From Neoroseomonas soli (GTDB lineage: Bacteria > Pseudomonadota > Alphaproteobacteria > Acetobacterales > Acetobacteraceae), in contig NZ_JAAEDM010000050.1 of assembly GCF_018129065.1 (NCBI RefSeq), positions 1 through 36,700 of the forward strand: a stretch of DNA of 36,700 nucleotides, given 5' to 3'. Position 1 is the stretch's first letter, and each line of letters opens with the position of its first letter. This document shows positions 21,831 through 29,726 of the stretch, piece by piece. Position numbers and translations under genes: made by a program. A model generated the notes under the pieces. It was not told the origin of the DNA, searched no databases, and was given only the letters and a program-made list of their open reading frames with translations.

Positions 21831-22565
21831 TCAGCTCAGCATCTGCCCGCCATCGACCACGATGGTCTGCCCCGTCACCCAGCGCGCGAGCGGGGAGGCG
21901 AGGAACAGCGCGACATCCGCCACCTCCTCCGGCATGCCCAGCCGGCCAAAGGGGATGCTGCCCAGGATGCGGTCGTAGAGCGCAGGGTCCTCCGCCCGCC
22001 GCTTCTCCCAGGTGCCGCCGGGGAATTCGATGGAACCGGGGGCGACGGCGTTCACGCGGATGCCGTCCTTCGCCAGCGCCGCCGCCTGGGACGCGGTGTA
22101 GTTGATCACCAGCGCCTTCACCGCGGCATAGGCCGGCGTCCGCACCGAAGGGCCGAGGCCGGAGATCGAGGTGGTGTTCACGATGCAGCCCTTCGCTTCC
22201 CGCAGATGCGGCAGCGCCGCCTGGCTCGCCCGCACCGTCGCCATCACGTCCACGTCGAGGCTCTTCCTCCAGCCTTCCTCGGTGTCGCCCGCGCCGAAGC
22301 CGGAGGCGTTGTTCACCAGCACGTCCACGCCGCCCAGCGTGGCCGCCGCCTCCGCCACCCAGGCGGCGACCTGCGCGCCGTCGGCGAGGTCGGTCGGCTT
22401 CACATGCGCCACGCCCTCGGCCTTCAGTGCTGCCAGCGCATCCGCGCCACGCGCGCAAGCGGAGACCCGCGCCCCCGCCCGGGCGAAGCCGAGCGCGATT
22501 GCCCGTCCGATTCCGCGGCTGCCCCCCGCCACCAGCACACGCCGTCCCGTGAAGTCGAAGCCCAT
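21831..22565 (-). CDS. Short-chain dehydrogenase/reductase
   Basis: 244 residues, a classical SDR. The cofactor loop GGSRGIG is at 14-20, and NNAS at 85-88 supports the central sheet. The catalytic set is Ser in TTSISG (131-136), Tyr146 and Lys150 (YAAVK). The C-terminal VTGQTIVVDGGQ is also typical. These enzymes reduce or oxidise carbonyl/alcohol groups with NAD(P); the substrate is unknown. The ATG at 22565 begins directly at the Rossmann fold; upstream codons have no similarity. It is divergent from the glycosyltransferase gene (132-bp gap). Confidence 0.9.
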   Translation of the reverse strand: MGFDFTGRRVLVAGGSRGIGRAIALGFARAGARVSACARGADALAALKAEGVAHVKPTDLADGAQVAAWVAEAAATLGGVDVLVNNASGFGAGDTEEGWRKSLDVDVMATVRASQAALPHLREAKGCIVNTTSISGLGPSVRTPAYAAVKALVINYTASQAAALAKDGIRVNAVAPGSIEFPGGTWEKRRAEDPALYDRILGSIPFGRLGMPEEVADVALFLASPLARWVTGQTIVVDGGQMLS

Positions 22566-22697
22566 GTTCCAGAATCCCGCTGTCCTGCCGCCGCATCCTG
22601 GCGCCACCGGCGCACCGCCGCCAGACGCCCCGTTGCCGCGCCGCGCGAATGGCGGCATCAAGGGCCCCGGGGACGCGACAGGGGGAGATGGCCTTAC

Positions 22698-23963
22698 GTG
22701 GTGCAGGCGCTGTTCATCCACCAGAACTTCCCGGGACAGTACCGGCACCTCGCGCCCATCATCGCGCAGCGCAAGGGCGCGCGCGTCATCGGCCTCGGCG
22801 AGCGCGCCAATCCCTGCCCGCCCGGCGTGACCCACCTGCGCTATCCACCGCCCGAGGGCGCGGGGGAGAAGACGCACCGCTATCTCCGCCCCGTCGAGGC
22901 CTCGGTGCGTCGCGGCCAGACCGTTGCGCGCGCGCTTGTCAGCCTCAGGCAGAAGGGCTTCGTGCCCGACATCATCTGCTGCCATCCGGGCTGGGGCGAA
23001 GGCCTCTACCTGCGCGACGTCTTCCCCGATGCGCGCATCCTCCAGTACTGCGAATTCTACTACCGGTCGGACGGCGGCGACGTCGGCTTCGACCCGACGC
23101 AGGAAGTGACGCTGGACGAGATGGCCCGCGTCCGCACGCTGAACATGACGCAGCTCCAGTCGCTCGAGGCGACGGACTGGGGCATCTCCCCCACGCACTG
23201 GCAGCGCAGCCGCTACCCGGCCTTCATCCGTGCCAAGACATCCGTCGTGCATGAGGGCGTGGACGCGAACTTCGCGACGCCGAAGGGCGCGACCACGGTG
23301 AAGCTGCCGGACCGCACCACCTTCACGAAGGGCGACGAGATCTTCACCTTCGTCTCCCGCAATCTCGAGCCCTATCGCGGCTTCGACGTCTTCATGCGGG
23401 CCCTGCCGGAGATCCTGGCGCGCCGCCCCGGCGCCCACGCCATCATCGTGGGCGGGGACGAACGCGGCTACGGACGCCTGCCCGCCGACAACCGCTCCTG
23501 GAAAACGGTGATGATGGAGGAAGTCGGCGCGAAGCTCGACATGTCGCGCGTGCACTTCACCGGCCGCATCCCGCATGAGGCGCTGGTCGCGCTGTTCCGC
23601 ATCTCCCGCGCGCATGTCTATTACACCTACCCCTTCGTGCTCTCCTGGTCGCTGGTCGAGGCGATGGGCTGCGAGGCGCTGGTCATCGGTTCCGACACCG
23701 CGCCGCTCGCCGAGGTGATGCGCCACGAGCAGAACGGCATCCTGCTGCCCTTCTTCGACCATGCCCGCATGGCCGACGCGGTGGTGGACGCGCTCGCGAA
23801 CCCGGATCGCTACGCGCCGCTGCGCAAGGCCGCGCGGCGCACCATGCTCGAACAATTCGACCTGCATGCGATCTGCCTGCCTAAGCAGGTCGCGCTCTTC
23901 GACGCGGTGCTGCAGGGCAAGCCGGGCACCGCCGCCATTCCTGTCCCCGAGGGCACCCCATGA
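22698..23963 (+). CDS. Glycosyltransferase family 4 protein
   Basis: 421 residues if translation begins at the GTG at 22698; a second GTG follows at 22701, and GGGGGAG lies about ten bases upstream. The protein starts MVQALFIHQNFPGQYRHLAP, a common GT4 beginning. It has the GT-B fold blocks: HEGVDANF, FVSRNLEPYRGFDVFMRALP (nucleotide-sugar domain), AIIVGGDERGYG, VHFTGRIPHEALVALF and SWSLVEAMGCEALVIGSDTAPLAEVM, which carries the E-x7-E pattern. It probably adds sugars to a polysaccharide or glycolipid in the cytoplasm. It stands apart from any visible polysaccharide locus. Its stop overlaps the asparaginase start. Confidence 0.88.
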   Translation: MVQALFIHQNFPGQYRHLAPIIAQRKGARVIGLGERANPCPPGVTHLRYPPPEGAGEKTHRYLRPVEASVRRGQTVARALVSLRQKGFVPDIICCHPGWGEGLYLRDVFPDARILQYCEFYYRSDGGDVGFDPTQEVTLDEMARVRTLNMTQLQSLEATDWGISPTHWQRSRYPAFIRAKTSVVHEGVDANFATPKGATTVKLPDRTTFTKGDEIFTFVSRNLEPYRGFDVFMRALPEILARRPGAHAIIVGGDERGYGRLPADNRSWKTVMMEEVGAKLDMSRVHFTGRIPHEALVALFRISRAHVYYTYPFVLSWSLVEAMGCEALVIGSDTAPLAEVMRHEQNGILLPFFDHARMADAVVDALANPDRYAPLRKAARRTMLEQFDLHAICLPKQVALFDAVLQGKPGTAAIPVPEGTP

Positions 23964-24961
23964 CATTCCCCTTCGTGCCGATGGCGGAAATCCGCCGCGG
24001 CGGCATCCTGGAAAGCATCCATCACGGCATCGCCGTGGTGGCCGACGCCGAAGGCCGCGTGCTGCAGGCCTGGGGCGATCCAGCCTTCGTCACCTTCCCG
24101 CGCTCCTCGCTCAAGCCCTTCCAGGCGATCCCGCTGGTCGAGAGCGGGGCGGCGGATGCGGCGGGGCTGACGGAGGAACACCTGGCGCTCGCCTGCGCGT
24201 CCCACAGCGCGGAGGATTTCCAGGTCGCGCTGGTGCGCGGCTGGCTGCAGCGGCTGGGGCTGACGGAATCGGCGCTGGTCTGCGGGCCGGACATGCCGCG
24301 CAGCCAGGCCGACCAGGCGGCCGTATGGCGGTCGGGCGGCGACCGCTCGCGCGTCTTCCACAACTGCTCGGGCAAGCACTGCGGCTTCCTGACGCTGTCG
24401 CAGCACATCGGCGCGCCGGTGGCGGGCTACGGCGACCCGGCGCATCCGGCGCAGAGGCTCTACCTGGAAGCCTTCTCCGAACTGCTGGGCGAGGACGCGG
24501 CGAGGCTGCCGCGCGGCATCGACGGCTGCGGCCTGCCCGCGCTGGCGCTGCCCATGCAGACCATGGCGAAGGGCGCCGCTCGCTGGGCCGCGGCGAAGGT
24601 GGCGACCGAGGCGCGCCGCACCGCCATCCGCCGCCTGCAATCGGCCATCCGCGCCTATCCGGACCACCTCTCGGGCCGCGATTCCGCGACCGGGAAGATC
24701 GTCCGCGCGACGCAGGGCCAGGTGCTGCTGAAGGGCGGCGCCGAGGGCTACGTCGTCGGATTCGTACCGGAGAAGGGCCTGGGCATCGCGGTGAAGCTCG
24801 CCGACGGCGCGGCGCGCGCGAAGATGGGCGTCTTCGCGGCACTGCTCGGGCGGCTCGGCCTGACCGACGCCGCCGATGCGCTGGCCGGGGCGGTGGAAGG
24901 CGAGATCCGCGACAGCAACGGCGGGACGGTCGGCAGCATCCGCGTGACGCTGCCGGCCTGA
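23960..24961 (+). CDS. L-asparaginase of the Rhizobium etli ReAV type
   Basis: 333 residues. It is not the classical threonine-nucleophile asparaginase but the serine beta-lactamase-like family described for Rhizobium etli ReAV. The known active-site residues line up with a one-residue shift: Ser49 and Lys52 in RSSLKP, Ser81 in CASHSAE, and the zinc ligands Cys136 and Lys139 (NCSGKH) and Cys190 (DGCGLP). Lys258 in LLKGGAEGY is the likely second catalytic lysine. It should hydrolyse asparagine to aspartate and ammonia in the cytoplasm. The ATGA overlap with the glycosyltransferase gene suggests coupled translation, although no functional link is obvious. It converges on the HPF gene with 9 bp between stops. 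Confidence 0.92.
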   Translation: MTFPFVPMAEIRRGGILESIHHGIAVVADAEGRVLQAWGDPAFVTFPRSSLKPFQAIPLVESGAADAAGLTEEHLALACASHSAEDFQVALVRGWLQRLGLTESALVCGPDMPRSQADQAAVWRSGGDRSRVFHNCSGKHCGFLTLSQHIGAPVAGYGDPAHPAQRLYLEAFSELLGEDAARLPRGIDGCGLPALALPMQTMAKGAARWAAAKVATEARRTAIRRLQSAIRAYPDHLSGRDSATGKIVRATQGQVLLKGGAEGYVVGFVPEKGLGIAVKLADGAARAKMGVFAALLGRLGLTDAADALAGAVEGEIRDSNGGTVGSIRVTLPA

Positions 24962-24970
24962 CCGAAGGGC

Positions 24971-25522
24971 TTACCCCGCCCGGTGCACCGCGCTCGCCTG
25001 GGGGCCGTTCTCGCCTTCGGTGACGGCGACGCGCACATGGTCGCCGACCTTCAACTGCGCGAAGCCGTTCCCGACGACCGCATTGCGGTGGAAATACACC
25101 TCCTGCCCGCCGTCGAGGGCAAGGAAGCCGTAGTCCTGCCCGGCGACGAAGCGCGTGATGCGTCCGGGGATCAGCGCCGGCTCATGGTGCTTCACCACGC
25201 CGCCGAGCTTGCGCACATGGTCCTCGAGTTGCCGCGTCGCGGCGGCGAAGGCATCGCGCAGCGCGACGTACGGATCCTCGTGCGCGTGGTCCTGCGCTCC
25301 GCCGTTGCCGGCGACGATGCGCCCGCGCGGCACGTCCAGCTCGACCCGGGCGCGGTAGAGGTTGCCCTGGTGGTGATGGCGGTGCGGCGCCTCGATCGTG
25401 ACATGGCAGCGCAGGATGAAGTCCGCGAAGCGTTCGATGCGCGCCGCCTTGTCGCGGATGCGCGCCTCCATCGCGGGCGACGGATCCATGTCCTTGAATG
25501 TGATCTGGAGCGGAATGGTCAT
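24971..25522 (-). CDS. HPF/RaiA-type ribosome hibernation protein fused to a cold-shock domain
   Basis: 183 residues with two domains. Residues 1-108 are the HPF/RaiA/YfiA fold (IPLQITFKDMDPSPAMEARI, YVALRDAFAAATRQLEDHVR), which binds the 30S decoding region and stalls idle ribosomes. Residues about 118-180 are a cold-shock domain (GRITRFVAGQDYGFLAL, EVYFHRNAVVGNG, LKVGDHVRV). The RNP1-like site is DYGFLA rather than GYGFI. The classical long-HPF C-terminal dimerisation domain is absent and the cold-shock domain stands in its place. His clusters at 48-51 and 112-113 lie between the functional parts. An FNR/FixK-like box 85 bp upstream suggests induction under low oxygen. Confidence 0.9.
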   Translation of the reverse strand: MTIPLQITFKDMDPSPAMEARIRDKAARIERFADFILRCHVTIEAPHRHHHQGNLYRARVELDVPRGRIVAGNGGAQDHAHEDPYVALRDAFAAATRQLEDHVRKLGGVVKHHEPALIPGRITRFVAGQDYGFLALDGGQEVYFHRNAVVGNGFAQLKVGDHVRVAVTEGENGPQASAVHRAG

Positions 25523-25606
25523 GGTGTTGCTTCCTTCCGCGGCCGCACCCTTCACCGGGGCGACACCCGTTGGATAGCACAATCGCCCCGGCCTTCCCGA
25601 TCGGTC

Positions 25607-25620
25607 TTGATGAAGGTCAA
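25607..25620. promoter_or_regulatory. FNR/FixK-type operator upstream of the HPF-cold-shock gene
   Basis: TTGAT-GAAG-GTCAA on the + strand reads TTGAC-CTTC-ATCAA on the reverse strand, one base from the FNR consensus TTGAT-N4-ATCAA. It overlaps the pncB stop codon and lies upstream of the HPF start at 25522. A weak -10 (TATCCA at 25576-25571, reverse strand) puts the box centre about 48 bp before the predicted transcript start, slightly further than the usual -41.5. Confidence 0.5.
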
Positions 25621-26954
25621 GCGGTCCCGGCGTTGGCGGCGGCGATGCGCGCGCGGACCTGGCCGTCCTCGGCCGCCAGCGCCGGGCTGACGGCCACGGG
25701 ATACGGCACCCCAGCCGGCGCCAGGGCGCGCAGCGCGGCCGGTAGGGCGGCAATGCGTGTCGCGGCGGCCTGCCGCGCGGCAGCGAGCGGCTGGCGCGGC
25801 GCCAACCGATGCCCGCCCGCCATGACGGGACGCAGCAGCGCTTCGCCCGGCAGCCGTTCCGCCGCGAGCGCGACGGTGTCTCCCTCGGCCGTGCGGAACA
25901 CCTGCTTGCGTCCGGGCAGCGTGCGCTTGCCCTCCGAGAGCTTCATCCGCCCCACCCCGGCATAGGCGGTGAGCTTGTAGGCGATGTCGAGCGCGGGCAG
26001 GTCCGCCGAGACGCTCATGTCGGTGCCCACCCCGAAGGCGTCGATCGGCGCGCCGGCGGCGAGCAGCGCGGCGATGCGCCACTCGTCCAGCCCGCCCGAG
26101 GCGAAGATCTGCAGGTGTTGCAGCCCCGCGGCGTCGAGGATGCCGCGCGCCTGCCCCGCCAGCGCGGCGAGATCACCGGAATCGAGGCGGATGCCCCGCA
26201 CGCGGAAGCCCTCGCCCATCTCCCGCGCCAGCGCGACGACGCGATGCACGCCCGCCATCGTGTCGTAGGTGTCCACCAGCAGGATCGTATCCGGGTACTG
26301 CCGCGCGAAGGCGCGGAAGGCGTCCGCCTCGCGCTCGAAGGCCTGCACGAAGCTGTGCGCCATGGTGCCCGCGACCGGAATACCGTGGCGCGCGCCGGCG
26401 AGCACGTTCGATGTCGACGCGACGCCCGCGACATGGAAGGCGCGCGCGCCGGCCAGCGCGGCGTCGATGCCCTGCGCGCGGCGGCTGCCGAAATCCACCA
26501 CCGGCCGCCCGGCCGCAGCCGCGACCACGCGCGCCGCCTTGGAGGCGAGCAGCGTCTGCGTCCCCACCATGTTCATCGCCAGCGTCTCAAGCAGTTGCGC
26601 CTCGGCGATCGGCGCGACCACCTCGATCAATGGCTCGTTGGCGAAGACCGGCGTGCCTTCCGGGATCGCATGCACCGCGCCCGAGAAGCGGAAGCGCGCC
26701 AGCCAGGCGAGGAAGTCCTCGGGGAATTCGCCGAGGTCGCGCAGACAGGCGAGGCTCTCGGGGCCAAAGCGAAGCTTCTCCAGCGTATCGACAAGGTCTT
26801 CCGCCCCGCAGGCGAGCAGGAAGTTCCGCTGCGGCGGCAGGCGGCGGACGAAGAGGCTGAACACCGCCTCCTCCTCCATGCCGAGCGCACGATAGGCGTG
26901 CGCCATGCGGAATTCGTAGAGGTCGGCGAAGAGCTCGAGCCCTTGCGCCGACAC
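25617..26954 (-). CDS. pncB: Nicotinate phosphoribosyltransferase
   Basis: 445 residues. It makes nicotinate mononucleotide from nicotinate and phosphoribosyl pyrophosphate in the NAD salvage pathway. Signatures are LFADLYEFRMAHAY at the N-terminus, VDFGSRRAQG (153-162), the GTMAHSF segment with the His200 that is phosphorylated in the family, LLVDTYDT, RLDSGDL and GVGTDMSVS. Translation starts at a GTG (26954), 4 bp after the M20 peptidase stop, so the two are coupled. Its stop codon lies inside the FNR-like box that precedes the HPF gene. Confidence 0.94.
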   Translation of the reverse strand: MSAQGLELFADLYEFRMAHAYRALGMEEEAVFSLFVRRLPPQRNFLLACGAEDLVDTLEKLRFGPESLACLRDLGEFPEDFLAWLARFRFSGAVHAIPEGTPVFANEPLIEVVAPIAEAQLLETLAMNMVGTQTLLASKAARVVAAAAGRPVVDFGSRRAQGIDAALAGARAFHVAGVASTSNVLAGARHGIPVAGTMAHSFVQAFEREADAFRAFARQYPDTILLVDTYDTMAGVHRVVALAREMGEGFRVRGIRLDSGDLAALAGQARGILDAAGLQHLQIFASGGLDEWRIAALLAAGAPIDAFGVGTDMSVSADLPALDIAYKLTAYAGVGRMKLSEGKRTLPGRKQVFRTAEGDTVALAAERLPGEALLRPVMAGGHRLAPRQPLAAARQAAATRIAALPAALRALAPAGVPYPVAVSPALAAEDGQVRARIAAANAGTA

Positions 26955-26958
26955 GGCG

Positions 26959-28059
26959 TCAGGCTCCTGCCGCCAGGATCCGCCGGAACAGCGGCACGGC
27001 GGCGGCGAGGTCGGCCACGGCGACGCATTCGCGCGGCGTATGCGCGGTGGCGATGCTGCCCGGGCCGAGCACGATGCAGGGCGCGAGATCCTGCAACTCG
27101 CTGGCGTCCGTGCCGTAGGGCGCGGTGCGCGCCGCCTGGCCGGTTTCCGCCACCGCCAGACGGATGAGCGGGTGGTCGGCCGGCAGTTCGGGCGGCGTGC
27201 CCTCGCGTTTTTCCGTCAGCGTCACGCCGGCGCGGCGGGCGGCGTCCTGCACCGCGGCCTCGATCGCGGAATAGTCCACGCTGCGGCTGCGGCGGAACTT
27301 GATGCGCGCGGTGGCCTTGGCGACCGTCACGTTCACCGCCGTGCCGTGGTTGTCGATGATCAGGTTGAAGTCGGAGAAGGGCGGATCGTAGGCCGTATCC
27401 TGCAGCGTCGGATCGGAGCGCAGGCGCTCGAACACCGTCTTCATCTCGGCCAGGAACGGGACCAGCGCCCAGTTGGCATTGGTGCCGAGGCCGGTCGATG
27501 AATGCGCCTGCACCCCGGTCGCGACGGCGGTGTATTCGATGTGGCTGCGATGGCCGCGCACGGGCGCCAGGCCGGTGGGTTCCGCGACCACGATGCCCTT
27601 CAGCCCGAGCGACTTTGCCACGCCCGAGGCGGCGATGGTGCGCGCGCCCTGCTTCGACGTCTCCTCATCCGTCGTGATGAGGAGCGTGACGGGCACATGC
27701 GCCGGCATGCCCCGCGCGGCGACGATGCAGGCGGCGACCGGCCCCTTCATGTCCACCGAGCCGAGGCCGTGCAGCACCCCGTCGGCCACCCGTGGCGTCC
27801 AGGGGGACTCGGTCCAGCCGGTCTCGGGCACCGTGTCCATGTGGCCGGAGAGGGCATAGCCCCCCTTCGGCCCCCGATGCGCCACCAGGGCGCGCTTCGC
27901 CACGCCGTTGGCGTCGGCGTAGTCCACCCGCTCGATCTCGAAGCCTTTCAGTTCGGCCTCGATCCGCTCCGCGACGGGCAGGTTCGAGACGGAGGAACGG
28001 CTGTCGATCGCCACCAGATCGGCGGCGAGACGAAGGACGGCATCGGCATCATCGGTCAT
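26959..28059 (-). CDS. M20 family metallopeptidase (ArgE/DapE-like)
   Basis: 366 residues from the ATG at 28059; another ATG at 28122 would overlap the divergent gene and adds no conserved sequence. Zinc-ligand motifs are present: SGHMDTVP (His73), GLGSVDMKGP (Asp103), TTDEETSKQGAR (Glu132-133, base and ligand) and AEPTGL. The catalytic-domain lid region includes GVQAHSS. It is closest in style to acetylornithine deacetylase and succinyl-diaminopimelate desuccinylase, but this family is broad and includes many amidohydrolases. It is first in a two-gene unit with pncB and divergent from the threonine-synthase-like gene (52 bp apart). Confidence 0.85.
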   Translation of the reverse strand: MTDDADAVLRLAADLVAIDSRSSVSNLPVAERIEAELKGFEIERVDYADANGVAKRALVAHRGPKGGYALSGHMDTVPETGWTESPWTPRVADGVLHGLGSVDMKGPVAACIVAARGMPAHVPVTLLITTDEETSKQGARTIAASGVAKSLGLKGIVVAEPTGLAPVRGHRSHIEYTAVATGVQAHSSTGLGTNANWALVPFLAEMKTVFERLRSDPTLQDTAYDPPFSDFNLIIDNHGTAVNVTVAKATARIKFRRSRSVDYSAIEAAVQDAARRAGVTLTEKREGTPPELPADHPLIRLAVAETGQAARTAPYGTDASELQDLAPCIVLGPGSIATAHTPRECVAVADLAAAVPLFRRILAAGA

Positions 28060-28111
28060 GACGGGAGCATGACCTTGCCCCGCGCCCGCCGGCAAGCGAG
28101 GCTGCGCGGCC

Positions 28112-29236
28112 ATGACCGACATCGCCTATCTCGACCCCCGCACGGGGCGCACCTACCCGCTCGCCACGCCGCGCTGGTGCGGCGACGACCAGGCCCCCCT
28201 GCTGCTGACGCCGCTGCCCGGCATCGGGCGCGACGCGATCCGGCAGGAGGATCGTTCGCTGTGGCGGTACGCCGCCGCCCTGCCCTTCGTGCCGGATGAC
28301 CCGATCAGCATGGGCGAGGGCTGCACGCCGCTGGTATCGCGCGTGATCGCCGGGGCCTCCGCGCTGCTGAAGTGCGAGTGGTTCATGCCGACCGGATCGT
28401 TCAAGGACCGCGGGGCGTCGGTCATGCTGTCCCTGCTGCGGGCGCAGGGGGTGACGGATGTGCTGGAGGATTCCTCCGGCAATGGCGGCGCCGCCGTGTC
28501 CGCCTATGCGGCGGCGGGCGGGATGAAGGCGACCATCTTCGTGCCCGCTTCGACCTCCCCGGCCAAGACGGTGCAGTCGCGCGCATCCGGCGCAGCCATC
28601 CAGTTGGTCCCCGGCAGCCGGCAGGATTGCGCCGACGCGGCGCTGCGCGAGTCGGAACGCATCTTCTACGCCAGCCACAACTGGCACCCCTTCTTCCTGC
28701 ACGGGACGAAGACGCTGGCCTATGAGCTGTGGGAGGACCTCGGCTTCGTGGCGCCGGACAACGTCATCGTGCCCTGCGGCGCGGGGTCGAACGTGCTCGG
28801 CTGCGGCATCGGCTTCGCGGAACTGCTGCGCGCGGGCGAGATCACCCGCCTGCCGCGCATCTTCGCCGCCCAGCCGGCGAATTGCGCGCCGATCGCGCGC
28901 GCCTTCCTGGGCGAGCCCGCCGCCACGGCGCAACCCACCATCGCGGAAGGCACCGCCATCGCCCAGCCGATCCGCCTGCCGGAGGTGAACCAGGTGCTGA
29001 CCGATTCCGCCGGCGGCGCGGTGATGCTGAGCGAGGAGGAGATCGGCGCCGCGACGCTCGAACTCGCGCGCACCGGCATCTACGTCGAGCCGACCTCGGC
29101 GCAGGCGGCGGCGGGTTTCGCGAAGCTGCTCGCGGCCGGGACCATCACGCCGGACCAGACGACGGTCGTCGTGCTGACCGGCACCGGGCTGAAGTCCACG
29201 CCGCGCATCGCGGAACTGCTGGGGGTCGCGATCTGA
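28112..29236 (+). CDS. Threonine-synthase-like PLP enzyme
   Basis: 374 residues of fold-type II PLP enzyme. Lys98 in PTGSFKDRGAS is the cofactor lysine, SSGNGGAAVSAYAA is the phosphate/Asn loop, PCGAGSNVLGCGIG is the PLP-phosphate loop, and VVLTGTGLK closes the fold. Threonine synthases of this group often carry an N-terminal Cys motif; here only one Cys (residue 23) is left, so that small domain is degenerate. Acting on phosphohomoserine is uncertain, because the gene lies in a catabolic-looking operon with a D-threonine aldolase-like enzyme; dehydratase or racemase activity is possible. The next gene starts 4 bp after its stop. Confidence 0.85.
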   Translation: MTDIAYLDPRTGRTYPLATPRWCGDDQAPLLLTPLPGIGRDAIRQEDRSLWRYAAALPFVPDDPISMGEGCTPLVSRVIAGASALLKCEWFMPTGSFKDRGASVMLSLLRAQGVTDVLEDSSGNGGAAVSAYAAAGGMKATIFVPASTSPAKTVQSRASGAAIQLVPGSRQDCADAALRESERIFYASHNWHPFFLHGTKTLAYELWEDLGFVAPDNVIVPCGAGSNVLGCGIGFAELLRAGEITRLPRIFAAQPANCAPIARAFLGEPAATAQPTIAEGTAIAQPIRLPEVNQVLTDSAGGAVMLSEEEIGAATLELARTGIYVEPTSAQAAAGFAKLLAAGTITPDQTTVVVLTGTGLKSTPRIAELLGVAI

Positions 29237-29240
29237 GGCC

Positions 29241-29726
29241 GTGACGCTCGAGCGCCGCATTGCCGACGCCTTCCGCATGGATGAGGCGACCTGGGCGCGC
29301 CACGCCAACCCATGGTCGGGCTGGACGCGCGTGCCGGCCCTGCCGCTGCTGGCGCTGGCGGCCTGGAGCCGCGCCTGGATCGGCTGGTGGGGGCTGCTGC
29401 CGGTCGCGGTGGTGTTCGCTTGGGTCTGGGTCAATCCGCGCCTGTTCCCGCCGCCGCGCCGCTGGGATGGCTGGATGACGCGCGGCGTGCTGGGCGAAAG
29501 GAACTGGCTCGCGCGCGACCGCACGCCGGTGCCGGCCCATCACCGCCTGGTGCCGCACATCCTGACCGCGATCGGCGCCGTCGGCCTGGCGCTGGCCGCC
29601 TATGGGGTCGCCGCGCTGGCCGTCTGGGCGGCCATCGGCGGCGTCGCCATCGCCACGCTGGCCAAGATGTGGTTCGTGGACCGGATGGCTTGGTTGCATC
29701 ACGACATGACGAAGGACACGGCATGA
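29241..29726 (+). CDS. DUF6653-type membrane protein
   Basis: 161 residues, GTG start at 29241. The order of motifs FRMDEATWARHANPWSGWTR, NPRLFPPPRRWDGW and GVLGERNWL, then AHHR, fits the uncharacterised DUF6653 family as I remember it. Hydrophobic stretches at about 33-66 (two passes) and 105-140 (one long or two short passes) make it an inner-membrane protein. The function is unknown. It is packed between the threonine-synthase-like gene (4 bp) and the MlrC-like gene (ATGA overlap). Confidence 0.75.
   Translation: MTLERRIADAFRMDEATWARHANPWSGWTRVPALPLLALAAWSRAWIGWWGLLPVAVVFAWVWVNPRLFPPPRRWDGWMTRGVLGERNWLARDRTPVPAHHRLVPHILTAIGAVGLALAAYGVAALAVWAAIGGVAIATLAKMWFVDRMAWLHHDMTKDTA

Noticed and set aside
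22688..22690. ATG as the glycosyltransferase start
   Set aside because: It is well placed after GGGGGAG but is in another frame from the GT4 protein; the in-frame GTGs at 22698 and 22701 are used instead.
28060..28122. Extended N-terminus of the M20 peptidase from an ATG at 28122
   Set aside because: It would overlap the divergent threonine-synthase-like start and adds 21 residues without family similarity.
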